64,000 nt of DNA from Olivibacter sp. XZL3 (GTDB lineage Bacteria > Bacteroidota > Bacteroidia > Sphingobacteriales > Sphingobacteriaceae): positions 25,180 through 89,179 of the forward strand of contig NZ_SBJH01000116.1 in the NCBI RefSeq assembly GCF_004368405.1. The letters run 5' to 3'. The notes beneath the pieces were generated by a model. It did not search any database and had not been told where the DNA came from. It saw nothing but the letters and a program-made list of their open reading frames with translations. This document shows positions 36,980-46,468 of this stretch, one piece after another. Position 1 is the stretch's first letter; the number at the start of each line of letters is the position of its first letter. A program made the translations under genes and the position numbers.

Positions 36980-37564
36980 ATGTACGAATATTTAAGCGGA
37001 AAACTGGTATACAAATGTCCTACTTATGTGGTGTTGGATGTAAATGGCGTGGGTTACCATGTACATATTTCCTTGCATACTTTTGGACAGATCAAAGATC
37101 GGGAGCAATGCAAATTGTTTGTGAGTTTTCAGGTCAAAGAGGATGCACATACTTTATATGGATTTGCCGAAGAGGGTGAACGTCGATTGTTTCAGCATTT
37201 GTTATCTGTTTCAGGTATCGGCGCCAATACCGGGAGAATGATCTTGTCTTCCATTACGCCAACAGAGATCCAAGCAGCTATTGTGCAGGGAGACGTAAAA
37301 CAGATACAGCGTATTAAGGGAATTGGCCCTAAGTCAGCACAGCGCCTCATCCTGGAATTGCAAGATAAATTAAAAAAAGAAGGCGCAGATGCGCTTATTA
37401 TGGTTCCTCAGCATCAATCGACTCCTGAGGAAGCACTTACGGCACTTGTAATGCTGGGCTTTAATAAAGCGCAAGCGGAAAAAGTATTAGCGGAAATTAT
37501 AAAGGCAAATGCCTCGCAGCTTACGGTCGAAGAATTAATTAAATTGGCTTTACGAAGATTGTAG
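36980..37564 (+). CDS. ruvA: Holliday junction branch migration protein RuvA
   Basis: A 194-residue RuvA. Domain I is an OB fold starting MYEYLSGKLVYKCPTYVVLD with VNGVGYHVHIS. Domain II has the two helix-hairpin-helix motifs LLSVSGIGANTGRMIL and IKGIGPKSAQRLILEL. Domain III has TPEEALTALVMLGFNKAQAE, the RuvB-contacting three-helix unit. The tetramer binds four-way junctions and loads the RuvB motor. ruvB and ruvC are not adjacent, which is usual for Bacteroidota. It follows maeB after a terminator. Confidence 0.98.
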   Translation: MYEYLSGKLVYKCPTYVVLDVNGVGYHVHISLHTFGQIKDREQCKLFVSFQVKEDAHTLYGFAEEGERRLFQHLLSVSGIGANTGRMILSSITPTEIQAAIVQGDVKQIQRIKGIGPKSAQRLILELQDKLKKEGADALIMVPQHQSTPEEALTALVMLGFNKAQAEKVLAEIIKANASQLTVEELIKLALRRL

Positions 37565-37613
37565 AAACGATCGGCGTATCCGCACCTTTGCTTAACCTAC
37601 GGTGGCCCAAACC

Positions 37614-39809
37614 TTAGGTGCTTTCCACGAGCTTAAGTGGAATGCAAGCTTTAAAATCCTTCGTTATTTTCCTTTTTAAATTTGGGCCATATTGATTGAC
37701 AAGCTGCAGGTATTTCGACGTAATTGCGTCGTCAGATGGTTTGATTTTTAAAAGAATATATCCAAGCATATAGATAAGTTGCTTGTGGGCACGGTGCCTC
37801 TTCCTTTGTGGATAATCGCAGAACAAACGTATTTCTTCAATCGCTTCTTCTTTCAAAGCCTTATGCTGACAATAATGGTGCATGTTTTCGACTACTAGTA
37901 AAGGGTTCAGCGTAAAGTCAGCGAAATGCTCCTGCGGGATAGCAAGCAGGGCCTCCCTATGTTTCTGTATTTCCTCATCGCGTAAAGACAAAAACGCGAA
38001 AAACGCGAGAGACGTATGTAACAATATTTTTTGCTGGGGTGATACAGAGTAGCGAAGCAGCTTGTTTAGTGCCAACTCGTATTCGGCTTCCACCAATAGG
38101 TGATCGAGGGCAATATCAATCAGTGCTGATTTCGCCAAGGTTGGATTCAGCGTGCTGCTGATAGCCGCATTTGCACGGATTGGATAATCCAGGTTGCTGC
38201 ATGTAAACAACACAAGTGAGGCGAGATGACGCTCGATGAAATCGATATTTTTGAAATGATTAAAGATAACGAGATCTCCAAACTCTAAAGCGTAAATTAT
38301 GAGCCATTTAAGTAGCATAAGTTTGAGGCTTTTGCTATAAGGGCTCGTTTTCAACCAAGCGAGTAACCCCTTGTCGATTTGGCCGTTTCGTTTTTCAAGC
38401 GCATGCTGAGCAATAAAATAAGCAGCAATTAGGGGTGATCTAAACTTGATTTGGTAAACAGTACGGATCCCTTTTTTCTCCTGATATTCATAAAGAACAC
38501 CTGCATGTAACAATTGGTTATAAATGCTGTTGTTTTCTTTGATAATGGCATAAGCTTCTTTTTTGTTCACAAAAGCATGCTCGTCAGAGAAGGTGGTGAT
38601 TTCAATTAGCCGACTCAACATAAATTGTTTATCCGCTGCTAGGGCGCCCTTGAGAACTTTTTTATGTAGGTAAAGGGAGGCAATGGCAAACTCGTCTGCG
38701 GGATCCAATGTTTCCAATCCGCGGTCATTACTTTTTAGCTGATAGTAATATTGGAAATGTAGAGGCAAACTGACCACAGGGAAATATTTGTGTACATAAT
38801 CCCTAACGGTGGAGGGAGAATTGCCTATTTTGCCAATTAACGCGTAAAGTTCCTCACTTGTAAAGGGGTGTAAATTAACGGCGTTCGTGCGTTTGCTGCA
38901 GGAGAAGTTGGTAAACCAAAGCCGGTTTATCGCTGTATGGTTCTCGATGAGGTGTCCGTGCTTTTGCCAAGTCGAAGGACGAAGCGTAATAATTATCTTC
39001 ATCCATGGGTAGTTAGAAAGGTAGACAGTCATGTCAATTAGTTGCCTGAACACGATATCGAAGAGCCTGTCGTTAATAAGATTATCATTGAAATCATCGA
39101 TTATAATATAAAAATTACCCGGTGCGCTTTTTTCATATTTTAAAATAAAATCCTCAAAATACCGCTGCTGCGGAAAATTGAGTAGGTGTGCAAGCCATTT
39201 ATTGCTGTGGAAGCCAAATTCTGCTGCAAAGAAAAGCGAAGGGCTGTTTACGTGTAAAAAGATGTTATTGTTCTGCTCTATATGGTTAGCCAAAAGTTGC
39301 CTGTCGAGCCATTGCGTAATGCCGATAGTTTTGCCGGTGCCTGTGGGCGCACTGATGATGCAACCAGCGGCATTGCTATCCAGAAAGCGCTGGATATGTT
39401 GGGTTATCGATTGCCGTTCAATAGTGAGTGTGTAGGGAATGCCGCATTTGTGTTTATTGGTTTGCATGGTAAATTGGGTGATGTTGTGCGCGGCCTGTGA
39501 GATTTCATTCCAAGTAATAAGTTCGCCTGCCTCACCCGGTAATGCTTCCATTTGCTCAATAAAGTCTGTCCAGCCATCATAGCCACAATATTGAGATAAG
39601 GCATTTAACGTAAAGGTCGAGGGTGCATAAGGTGACTGGGCAAAGCCATAAATACGTTTAATCGTTGTTTGACTAATGGTCTTATGCGTTTTTGTTGAGA
39701 TGTCCATCGCGAGTCTGTAGCAATCCGCTGGTATAATATTATTGATTTGTGCGATTTCTAATACTTTTTTCTTTAATTCTTGAATATGCGGTTGTAAAAA
39801 TATCTTCAT
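37614..39809 (-). CDS. HTH - P-loop NTPase - helical repeat regulator-like protein
   Basis: A 731-residue protein with an unusual layout. Residues about 1-85 contain ISQTTIKRIYGFAQ and STFTLNALSQYCGYDGWTDF, a Bacteroidota HTH-like domain pattern that I know from other large regulators. A STAND/AAA-like NTPase follows, with Walker A APTGTGKT (about residue 155) and Walker B FYIIIDDFND, then IIITLRPSTW in the sensor position. The remaining half is helical and TPR-like, without recognised repeats. This arrangement recalls MalT-like signal-transducing ATPases or STAND immune sensors, but no effector enzyme domain is visible. It is monocistronic, with a palindrome upstream. Both ligand and targets are unknown. 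Confidence 0.75.
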   Translation of the reverse strand: MKIFLQPHIQELKKKVLEIAQINNIIPADCYRLAMDISTKTHKTISQTTIKRIYGFAQSPYAPSTFTLNALSQYCGYDGWTDFIEQMEALPGEAGELITWNEISQAAHNITQFTMQTNKHKCGIPYTLTIERQSITQHIQRFLDSNAAGCIISAPTGTGKTIGITQWLDRQLLANHIEQNNNIFLHVNSPSLFFAAEFGFHSNKWLAHLLNFPQQRYFEDFILKYEKSAPGNFYIIIDDFNDNLINDRLFDIVFRQLIDMTVYLSNYPWMKIIITLRPSTWQKHGHLIENHTAINRLWFTNFSCSKRTNAVNLHPFTSEELYALIGKIGNSPSTVRDYVHKYFPVVSLPLHFQYYYQLKSNDRGLETLDPADEFAIASLYLHKKVLKGALAADKQFMLSRLIEITTFSDEHAFVNKKEAYAIIKENNSIYNQLLHAGVLYEYQEKKGIRTVYQIKFRSPLIAAYFIAQHALEKRNGQIDKGLLAWLKTSPYSKSLKLMLLKWLIIYALEFGDLVIFNHFKNIDFIERHLASLVLFTCSNLDYPIRANAAISSTLNPTLAKSALIDIALDHLLVEAEYELALNKLLRYSVSPQQKILLHTSLAFFAFLSLRDEEIQKHREALLAIPQEHFADFTLNPLLVVENMHHYCQHKALKEEAIEEIRLFCDYPQRKRHRAHKQLIYMLGYILLKIKPSDDAITSKYLQLVNQYGPNLKRKITKDFKACIPLKLVEST

Positions 39810-39894
39810 GCTTTCGATTTTGGTCGATAACTGTGTAATGCAAGGTGTGATAAATATAAGTGTTAATAATTTGGATCACAAAAACGGAAGGTTT

Positions 39895-39914
39895 AATGAA
39901 AATTAAATTTCATT
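39895..39914. promoter_or_regulatory. Operator-like palindrome upstream of the HTH-NTPase gene
   Basis: AATGAAA (39895-39901) and TTTCATT (39908-39914) form a 7-bp inverted repeat 86 bases upstream of the start codon at 39809. It is flanked by two copies of GTTTAAT (39891 and 39922). The spacing is plausible for autoregulation by a DNA-binding protein. The region is AT-rich, so chance is a real alternative. Confidence 0.35.
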
Positions 39915-40177
39915 TTGGAAAGTTTAATTATTTTGTTTGTGAGGATGAGTTGTAGACGGGCAAAAAAGCATGGAATTTCGCTTTTCCGTTGCTTCAATCT
40001 GCTCTTTTAAGGCTTTTTGGCGGCCTGACTGCTTGTTTTCGAAAGATCTGGTCGTGTCTTTGTCCCTTCGGCATCATGCAAGCTTTATAAATAAATGTTG
40101 AGGAAATTCTAATGTCCGTTTAAAAAACTGAACAAACTGAACAACGAAGGTGCGTCCCCGAATGGTATTGGTGCAGT

Positions 40178-40230
40178 CATTTGGGGGCTTACGGTATCGT
40201 GTTTTGCATGATTACCTGTGCCCCCAAATG
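40178..40230. repeat. 11-bp perfect inverted repeat in a 739-base gap
   Basis: CATTTGGGGGC (40178-40188) is perfectly complementary to GCCCCCAAATG (40220-40230), separated by 31 bases. It is GC-rich against an AT-rich background and has no T-run. The gap 39810-40548 otherwise contains only the operator-like palindrome, one possible short minus-strand gene and sequence with no convincing coding content. Confidence 0.5.
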
Positions 40231-40299
40231 CCGCATGTTTGGAAAGGAATCCAACTAAGTAAAATAACGAATAATAGGGGAGTTTATTGTGCCTGTTCT

Positions 40300-40449
40300 T
40301 TAGATTCGAAAGTTCAATCGCTTCACCTGTTCGCCAATCTGGAATCTTTGAAGCAAATTCTGTACACCATCAAAATCTTGCCACTTTTCTGCTTTCGCTA
40401 AATGGTGTTTTTCGTGGACCTGTAAAGGCGAAAGAAAATATTTTTTCAT
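40300..40449 (-). CDS. Possible small protein, 49 residues
   Basis: A minus-strand frame from the ATG at 40449 reads MKKYFLSPLQVHEKHHLAKA, then KWQDFDGVQNLLQRFQIGEQ and ends RLNFRI. The composition looks like a soluble charged helix pair and is more protein-like than the overlapping plus-strand frames. There is no family match that I recognise and no clear promoter. It could be chance or a remnant. Confidence 0.25.
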   Translation of the reverse strand: MKKYFLSPLQVHEKHHLAKAEKWQDFDGVQNLLQRFQIGEQVKRLNFRI

Positions 40450-40548
40450 CGCGACAGATAATGCTGCCGAATACGGTTTATATATTGCAACACTAGCGTG
40501 AGATGGGTTGACACCTTGGATAAGTATCTACTAACTAAACAATACGCT

Positions 40549-42180
40549 ATGGAACAGCAACATAAAAATTCCGTTTCCGAGAACGAAACTGCAGAACAAA
40601 AACAGATGGCCATTAAAAGCACAGGACAAGAAGAATCGAACATTTTAACCACACGGCAAGGGCATCCGGTTTATGATAACCAGAATTTGAGGACCGTGGG
40701 CAATCGCGGGCCAGCAACCTTGGAGAATTATCCTTTCCTGGAAAAGATGTCTCATTTTGATAGAGAACGGGTTCCAGAGCGGGTTGTACACGCACGTGGT
40801 GCAGGAGCACATGGCTATTTCGAAGCTTATGGGATGGTAGGTGACGAGCCGATTGCTAAGTATACGAGAGCCAAGCTATTTCAGGAAAAAGGAAAAAAAA
40901 CGCCTTTGTTTGTTCGGTTTTCAACCGTCATTCACAGAGGGCATTCTCCTGAAACCTTACGAGATCCGAGAGGTTTTGCTGTAAAAATGTATACGGAAGA
41001 TGGCAATTGGGATCTGGTTGGCAACAACCTTAAAATCTTTTTTATCCGCGATGCGCTGAAGTTTCCTGATTTTATCCATTCTTTTAAGCCCGATCCGGTG
41101 ACCAACAGGCAGGATCCGGAGCGGCAGTTTGACTTTATCAGCAACACCCCAGAGGCCATGCACATGATTACCTTCCTGTTTTCCCCTTGGGGTATACCGG
41201 CTAACTACCGTCAGATGCAAGGTTCGGGCGTCAATACCTACAAATGGGTGAATAAAGAGGGCGAAGCGGTATTGGTGAAATACCACTGGGAGCCCTTGCA
41301 GGGTATACGAAATCTGACAACAAAGGAGGCGCAGGAAATTCAGGGGAAAAACTTTAATCACGCCACCCAAGATTTATACGAAGCAATTGAACAGGGTAAT
41401 TATCCCGAATGGGAGTTGTGCGTGCAGATTATGAGCGATGATGAACACCCTGAATTGGATTTTGACCCATTGGATGATACCAAAATCTGGCCTAAAGATC
41501 AGTTCCCTTGGCTGCCCGTTGGCAAAATGACGCTGAACAGAAACCCAATCAATTATTTCGCCGAGGTGGAGCAAGCGGCCTTCGGTACGGGCGTGCTGGT
41601 GGACGGACTCGATTTTTCGGACGATAAGATGCTTCAAGGGCGTACATTTTCGTATTCTGATACCCAGCGTTATCGCGTCGGGACGAATTATTTGCAACTG
41701 CCCATTAACGCGCCGCGTAAACATGTTGCCACGAACCAGCGCGATGGTCAAATGGCCTACCATCAGGATATTGTAGAAGGGATGAACCCGCATATAAATT
41801 ATGAACCTTCTTCGCTGGGCGGTCTAAAGGAAGCTCCTATGGCAGGCAAAGACCATATGCCGCACTACAATGCATCGTTGGTACGTGCCAAGATAGACCG
41901 GCAGAATAACTTTAAACAAGCGGGCGAAACATACCGAAACTTTGAAGATTGGGAAAGGGATGAACTGATCTTCAATCTAGTGGATGCCTTGTCGCACTGC
42001 CGGCAATCTATACAAGATAAGATGATTGAAATGTTTAACGCTTGCGACGGAGATTATGGTAGGCGCGTTTCGGAAGGCCTACAGGCGAATAAGATGATGA
42101 TGGAGAAGGGTGCGAAGAGCGATTCGGACGAAGCCGTGAAACAAGCAGAACAAGTCTCGAAAGAAGCGAAACCTTATTAA
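40549..42180 (+). CDS. katA: Heme catalase (monofunctional)
   Basis: A catalase of 543 residues from the start I prefer (40549, [16 protein letters not shown]); an upstream in-frame ATG at 40498 would add 17 residues without family support. Marks: the distal histidine in [20 protein letters not shown], the asparagine-containing [20 protein letters not shown], and the proximal heme tyrosine in [20 protein letters not shown]. The length and ends fit small-subunit catalases rather than the large KatE type. It removes hydrogen peroxide in the cytoplasm and opens a run of stress genes. No OxyR-type gene is adjacent. Confidence 0.96.
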   Translation: MEQQHKNSVSENETAEQKQMAIKSTGQEESNILTTRQGHPVYDNQNLRTVGNRGPATLENYPFLEKMSHFDRERVPERVVHARGAGAHGYFEAYGMVGDEPIAKYTRAKLFQEKGKKTPLFVRFSTVIHRGHSPETLRDPRGFAVKMYTEDGNWDLVGNNLKIFFIRDALKFPDFIHSFKPDPVTNRQDPERQFDFISNTPEAMHMITFLFSPWGIPANYRQMQGSGVNTYKWVNKEGEAVLVKYHWEPLQGIRNLTTKEAQEIQGKNFNHATQDLYEAIEQGNYPEWELCVQIMSDDEHPELDFDPLDDTKIWPKDQFPWLPVGKMTLNRNPINYFAEVEQAAFGTGVLVDGLDFSDDKMLQGRTFSYSDTQRYRVGTNYLQLPINAPRKHVATNQRDGQMAYHQDIVEGMNPHINYEPSSLGGLKEAPMAGKDHMPHYNASLVRAKIDRQNNFKQAGETYRNFEDWERDELIFNLVDALSHCRQSIQDKMIEMFNACDGDYGRRVSEGLQANKMMMEKGAKSDSDEAVKQAEQVSKEAKPY

Positions 42181-42228
42181 CGGGCGAGAAGCCTGAACGA
42201 ACAAAGGTATTGTGTTAACCAAAGTGTT

Positions 42229-42936
42229 ATGATGAACGAAAAAGATCGAATGAATCGCCGGCGGGTGGTTAATGCTATTGGCGCGGGCTTAGCCGCAGCG
42301 GCAGTGGGACCAGCTTTCGGCTCCCCCGATAACCCAACGCGCGCATTTACATTTACCAAAGGACTGGAAGATCCCAAAACGAAATATCCACAACCTCCCT
42401 TCAAAGGCCAAAAACAACCGTGGCCGGGCTTGGCCAGTCAGATGGATCCTGTTCCTGACCACGGCGAAAAAACCTATAAGGGGTCCGGGCGTTTGAACGG
42501 ACGGAAAGCACTGATTACAGGAGGCGATTCGGGTATGGGGCGCGCAGCGGCTATTGCCTATGCTCTGGAAGGAGCAGACGTGGCTATCAATTATTTGCCG
42601 GAAGAGGAGGCGGATGCGCAAGATCCATCTGCCGATTTATATGATTATGCACAAACAAAGGCGGCTACAACGAATTTCGTCCGCTCTTTAGCAAAACAAC
42701 TCGGACCTAAAGGAATCCGGGTAAACGGAGTGGCTCCCGGCCCCATCTGGACGCCCTTACAAGTTAGCGGTGGTGCGACGCAAGAAAAACTTATCAGTTT
42801 CGGAGGGGATACACCGCTCGGTAGACCTGGGCAACCGGCAGAGCTTGCCTCGATCTATGTGCAGCTGGCTGCCGACGACGCTAGCTATGCAACGGGTCAA
42901 ATCTATGGAGCAGCAGGTGGTGGCGGACAGCCTTAG
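42229..42936 (+). pseudogene. Twin-arginine SDR oxidoreductase with a large in-frame internal deletion
   Basis: The reading frame is open for 235 residues, but the protein cannot be an intact short-chain dehydrogenase. After a Tat-like signal ([17 protein letters not shown]) and the linker [17 protein letters not shown], the Rossmann start [20 protein letters not shown] is normal. Then EEEADAQ (Gln131) runs directly into [15 protein letters not shown]. In this subfamily (about 320-330 residues) some 90 residues lie between these blocks, with the NNAG motif and the catalytic Ser. The YAQTK YxxxK and the C-terminus [11 protein letters not shown] to [11 protein letters not shown] remain. The junction is near 42621/42622. 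The product is probably inactive. It could alternatively be a clone or assembly artefact. It follows catalase on the same strand by 48 bases. Confidence 0.75.
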
Positions 42937-42953
42937 TATGCGCAAAGAAGTAC

Positions 42954-42990
42954 GGAGAACCGTAGGACCCCAATTCCTGTCAGGTTCTCC
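42954..42990. terminator. Hairpin between the SDR and YihY genes
   Basis: GGAGAACC (42954-42961) pairs perfectly with GGTTCTCC (42983-42990) between the convergent stop codons at 42936 and 43008. There is no strong T-run on either side. Confidence 0.45.
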
Positions 42991-43007
42991 TCGGTTCAGG
43001 GAGAAGA

Positions 43008-43970
43008 TTATTTTACAACTTTTTTTACTTTTTCGTGGTTTTCCTGCACCGAGGCCTGCCCCGTTTCTACCTCAATTTCTTTCGTTGTAACTGCATAAGC
43101 AGTGGGCTTGATTTCCGAACCGTACTCCATGACATACGCTTTGGTAAATTCCGCACCGAAATATAAAATCATGGCAGAATAATAGGTCCATAAGAGCAGT
43201 ATAACCAGCGAGCTGGCAGCGCCGAAGGTCTCACCCGCGCCGCTCTGACCAATGTAGAAAGAGATACCAAACTTTCCTAGAATAAATAGGAGGGCGGTTA
43301 CGAAAGCGCCTGTTAGCACATCCTTCCATCGGATATGGGCGTCGGGCAATACTTTAAAAATCACTGCGAAAATAAAAGATACAACCGCCAAGGTTACTAT
43401 TTGGTTTAGTATGTAAAAAACAACGATCGAAATGTTCTCATATCGCGCGCTGAGCCGATCTGCAAAGCCGTCCAAGAAGGTGGTGACCATCAAGGATACC
43501 AGTAAAACAAAGGCCAGACTGACAATTACCGAGAAGGATAGAAATCGATTTTGTAGCATCTTAAGCCATCCTTTTTTGGGCTTTGGTTTGATGCCCCAGA
43601 TATGATTGATGGAGTCTTGGATGTCAGCAAAGACCGTGGTAGCACCAATGAGTAAAGTGACGGCCCCAATCACAATAGCCGACGTACTGCTGTCGCTTAC
43701 CGAGGCCTTTTTGATCACTTCCTGTATCTGGAGCGCTGTATTCTTATCCAGAAAGGAGCTTAATTGTTCGTAGATCTGATTTTCGGCGGTTTCTTGACCT
43801 AAAAAAATTCCACACAGCGCGATGACCAGTACCAGTAGCGGCGCCATGGAAAAAACAGTATAATAGGCTAAAGAGCCACTCATTTTCGTAACATTGTGAT
43901 CCGAAAAACCACTTACAGCGGCTTTTAAAATGCTGACGACCCTTGGAAACAACTTCTTTTTCTCTGCCAT
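43008..43970 (-). CDS. YihY/UPF0761 family inner membrane protein
   Basis: A 320-residue protein with six hydrophobic helices. It has the family start region VSILKAAVSGFSDHNVTKMS, GSLAYYTVFSMAPLLVLVIA, the internal GWLKMLQNRFLSFSVIVSLA and the late GAAGETFGAASSLVILLLWTYYS-type block followed by SAMILYFGAEFTKAYV. The family was once called RNase BN or BrkB; the nuclease claim was withdrawn, and it is now regarded as an inner-membrane protein of unsettled function. The C-terminal tail (about 30 residues) is charged and cytoplasmic. It stands between stress genes, convergent with the deleted SDR. Confidence 0.93.
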   Translation of the reverse strand: MAEKKKLFPRVVSILKAAVSGFSDHNVTKMSGSLAYYTVFSMAPLLVLVIALCGIFLGQETAENQIYEQLSSFLDKNTALQIQEVIKKASVSDSSTSAIVIGAVTLLIGATTVFADIQDSINHIWGIKPKPKKGWLKMLQNRFLSFSVIVSLAFVLLVSLMVTTFLDGFADRLSARYENISIVVFYILNQIVTLAVVSFIFAVIFKVLPDAHIRWKDVLTGAFVTALLFILGKFGISFYIGQSGAGETFGAASSLVILLLWTYYSAMILYFGAEFTKAYVMEYGSEIKPTAYAVTTKEIEVETGQASVQENHEKVKKVVK

Positions 43971-44060
43971 ATTAAATTATTCATTGGTAAACCATCTTCT
44001 TAACAACTGTAAGAACAATAAGTTTATGTAAAACGGTTGTTCATTTTTGCCTGAATATCT

Positions 44061-45563
44061 TTACAAGACATACAGTGGATTTAAGGCGTGTATGGCAGGG
44101 CCTTCAATTACTTCGCCTTGCGTCGTAAAGCGACTGCCGTGGCATGGGCAGTCCCATGATTGCTCGCTGCTATTCCAGTGGACAATACACCCCATGTGAG
44201 GGCAAACTGCCGATACAATAGATAGATTACCCGAATGATCCCGGTGTACGGCACATTTCTCTCCTTTGATTTCGATGATCTTTCCCTCATTGGCTGCTAC
44301 TTCCGAAAAGGTCTTGGCCCCATCCTTAAACAGATAATCCTTTACTAACTCGTAAGCAACGGAGGCATTCGCTTTAATATAATTGGTGGCCGAAGCTATT
44401 GGTGTTATCCGGGATGCGCTATAGGTTTTGTGCCAAGGGCCGGGTTTTCCCATTATTTCATCACCAATGATCATAGCTGCCAAAGTGCCGTAAACCAATC
44501 CGTCGGCGGAAAATCCGGTAGCGATATAGGTCTTCGTACTGCCGGAACTTTTGCCAATAAAGGGAAGACCATCTGCGGGTTGGTACTGCTGGGCTGCCCA
44601 CCTGTATACAACAGATTCAACTTCAAAACGCTCGCGGGCAAAGCTTTCGAGCTTTTCAAAACAAGATTCATTGTGTACCAGCGTGCCGACTTTGTGCTTC
44701 TCTCCAAGCACTAGCAAGACTTTTCCACGCGGCGTATCGTAGGTTCTCATGGAATAATGCTGCTTCGATTTCATATCCCAATAGGTGCCGTTTGGAGGAT
44801 AAGCTCCCGTTAAAGTGACGGCAATGGCATATTCCCTATAGGGCTCCATAGACGAGTGAACAAAATACAGACCTTTTGGACTGTGCGTTGCCATGACCAC
44901 CGCTGATGCTGTTACTTTGCCTCGGTCGGTTGTGATTAGGCAGGGCTCGCCTTCTTTGTATTCCAACATCTTGGTGTGTTCAAAAATAAGGCAGGAATCC
45001 GACTTAATGCGTTGTGCCAGCTCAGTTGTGTACTGTAGTGGATTGAACTGCGCTTGGTTGGCGATACTGAAACCTGTGTTTACTTTCAGGTCTAGCGGGA
45101 TGAAGTCGGAAGTAGCGAGGCCTGCTCGTTCCGCAGCTTCTCTTTCTTTTTTGATATAGGAAGCGCTTTCCGCATGCGCTGAAAAAAGGCACCATGGAAC
45201 ATGCAAGAAGCCGCAGTTGATGTTCAGCTCGCTTATACGCGCTTCGATGAAATCAATAGCGGCGGCTCTGGACTGGACGACTTGCTTGGCGTGTGCGCTG
45301 CCCCATTTTTGTTCAATAGTGTGCAGCCCTTCGCTTCCCGGAACAGCATATAGGTTTCCCGTTGAAAATCCCGTAGAGCCTTCCCCAATCGTGCGAGCCT
45401 CCAGTACCGCTACTTTCATCCCAGCCTTTGCTAACTGATAGGCCGTTGTTATACCGGTAATGCCTCCGCCGATAATGGCAACGTCGACGCTGATATCTTG
45501 GTTGAGAATAGGAAAGGACATCTGCTGTGTACCCTCTTTCCATACAGGAGCTATAGGTATCAT
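44061..45563 (-). CDS. FAD-dependent oxidoreductase (DAO family) with C-terminal Rieske [2Fe-2S] domain
   Basis: A 500-residue fusion. The N-terminal DAO-type flavoprotein has VDVAIIGGGITGITTAYQLA and VLEARTIGEGSTGFSTGNLY. The C-terminal GFSADGLVYGTLAAMIIGDE closes the flavin domain at about residue 380. A Rieske domain follows, with VCPHMGCIVHW and WDCPCHGSRFTTQGEVIEGP, giving the C-x-H and C-x2-H cluster ligands. Such fusions occur in Bacteroidota and actinobacteria next to stress genes. The substrate (an amino acid or sarcosine-like amine) is unknown. No signal peptide is seen, so it is cytoplasmic. Confidence 0.93.
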   Translation of the reverse strand: MIPIAPVWKEGTQQMSFPILNQDISVDVAIIGGGITGITTAYQLAKAGMKVAVLEARTIGEGSTGFSTGNLYAVPGSEGLHTIEQKWGSAHAKQVVQSRAAAIDFIEARISELNINCGFLHVPWCLFSAHAESASYIKKEREAAERAGLATSDFIPLDLKVNTGFSIANQAQFNPLQYTTELAQRIKSDSCLIFEHTKMLEYKEGEPCLITTDRGKVTASAVVMATHSPKGLYFVHSSMEPYREYAIAVTLTGAYPPNGTYWDMKSKQHYSMRTYDTPRGKVLLVLGEKHKVGTLVHNESCFEKLESFARERFEVESVVYRWAAQQYQPADGLPFIGKSSGSTKTYIATGFSADGLVYGTLAAMIIGDEIMGKPGPWHKTYSASRITPIASATNYIKANASVAYELVKDYLFKDGAKTFSEVAANEGKIIEIKGEKCAVHRDHSGNLSIVSAVCPHMGCIVHWNSSEQSWDCPCHGSRFTTQGEVIEGPAIHALNPLYVL

Positions 45564-45829
45564 ATAATCTAATTAGTGTCTAAACGGAACAGCGAGCTTC
45601 GTTTATTTGTTTCAAAAGAAATAAAATGGTGCTAGCAAATAGATTGATTCCCTTTTTGAAAACATTTTTTATGACCTACTGTTAATGCCTTTAATAAAAA
45701 AGCTATCTTATGAACCGTCCATGTTTAAAATTTCACTTTCATCACATAGGGAAGTGTAAGGTCGAACATGGTCAGCTCCCCGTCTACCGACAGGCAGGCA
45801 TCTAACCGATGGATAAAAACTATTTAGAG

Positions 45830-46411
45830 ATGAAGAATATTCTTATTGTATGGATCGCTAGCCTGTGGCTAGCAGTTAGTGGTTGCGGCAACGCTTCGAA
45901 CAAGGACGCCAAAGAGGCGGCAGACAGTATCAATCAAGCATTGGCAGATTCGTCAGCTTCGATGCCTGATACGTCACAAGTGTCTACGGATGAGGCGGCC
46001 TTCGCTACTGAGGCGGCAAGCGGCGGCCTTGCTGAGGTAGCGCTCGGCGAGTTAGCTGCACAGAAGGCCACGGATGCAAAAGTCAAAGCCTTCGGCACAA
46101 TGATGGTAAAGGACCATTCAAAAGCGAATGAAGAATTAAAGGCCCTTGCAGCAAAGAAAAATATAGCCCTTCCCTCGGCGCCAGCGGTAGAAAAGCAGAA
46201 GAAATTAGAGGAAATCGGGGCGAAGGCTGGTAAAGATTTTGATAAGGCCTACGTAGAAGAAATGGTGGAAGACCATAAAAAGGATGTCGCCTTGTTCGAA
46301 GAAGCACTGGAGAAATCCAAGGACCCCGAGATGAAACAATTTATTGAAAGCACCCTGCCCGTATTGCGAAAACATTTGGAACACATTCAAACGATTGACG
46401 GGGAAAAATAA
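45830..46411 (+). CDS. DUF4142 lipoprotein
   Basis: I place the start at 45830 (MKNILIVWIASLWLAVSGCG), giving a lipobox LAVSGC with Cys19; an upstream ATG at 45809 adds MDKNYLE without merit. The mature protein has an acidic linker and the DUF4142 four-helix domain: EAAFATEAASGGLAEVALGE, TDAKVKAFGTMMVKDHSKAN, with HxK-type VEDHKKDVALFEEALEKSKD. DUF4142 is ferritin-like in fold and common in stress regulons as a periplasmic lipoprotein. Its role is not established. It is monocistronic with a clear terminator. Confidence 0.9.
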   Translation: MKNILIVWIASLWLAVSGCGNASNKDAKEAADSINQALADSSASMPDTSQVSTDEAAFATEAASGGLAEVALGELAAQKATDAKVKAFGTMMVKDHSKANEELKALAAKKNIALPSAPAVEKQKKLEEIGAKAGKDFDKAYVEEMVEDHKKDVALFEEALEKSKDPEMKQFIESTLPVLRKHLEHIQTIDGEK

Positions 46412-46434
46412 TTGCAGGACATTCCTTCTTAGTC

Positions 46435-46468
46435 AGGCTTGGCTGCGCAGCAATGGTTAGCCAAGCCT
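46435..46468 (+). terminator. Terminator after the DUF4142 gene
   Basis: AGGCTTGGCT (46435-46444) pairs perfectly with AGCCAAGCCT (46459-46468) around a 14-base loop, 23 bases after the stop codon. The tail CTCCTCTTAC is only moderately T-rich. Confidence 0.6.

Noticed and set aside
40150..40496. Two overlapping plus-strand frames (40150-40401 and 40287-40496) ahead of catalase
   Set aside because: Composition is not protein-like (runs of L, F, S and C from AT-rich DNA), there is no family resemblance, and they overlap the palindrome and a better minus-strand frame.
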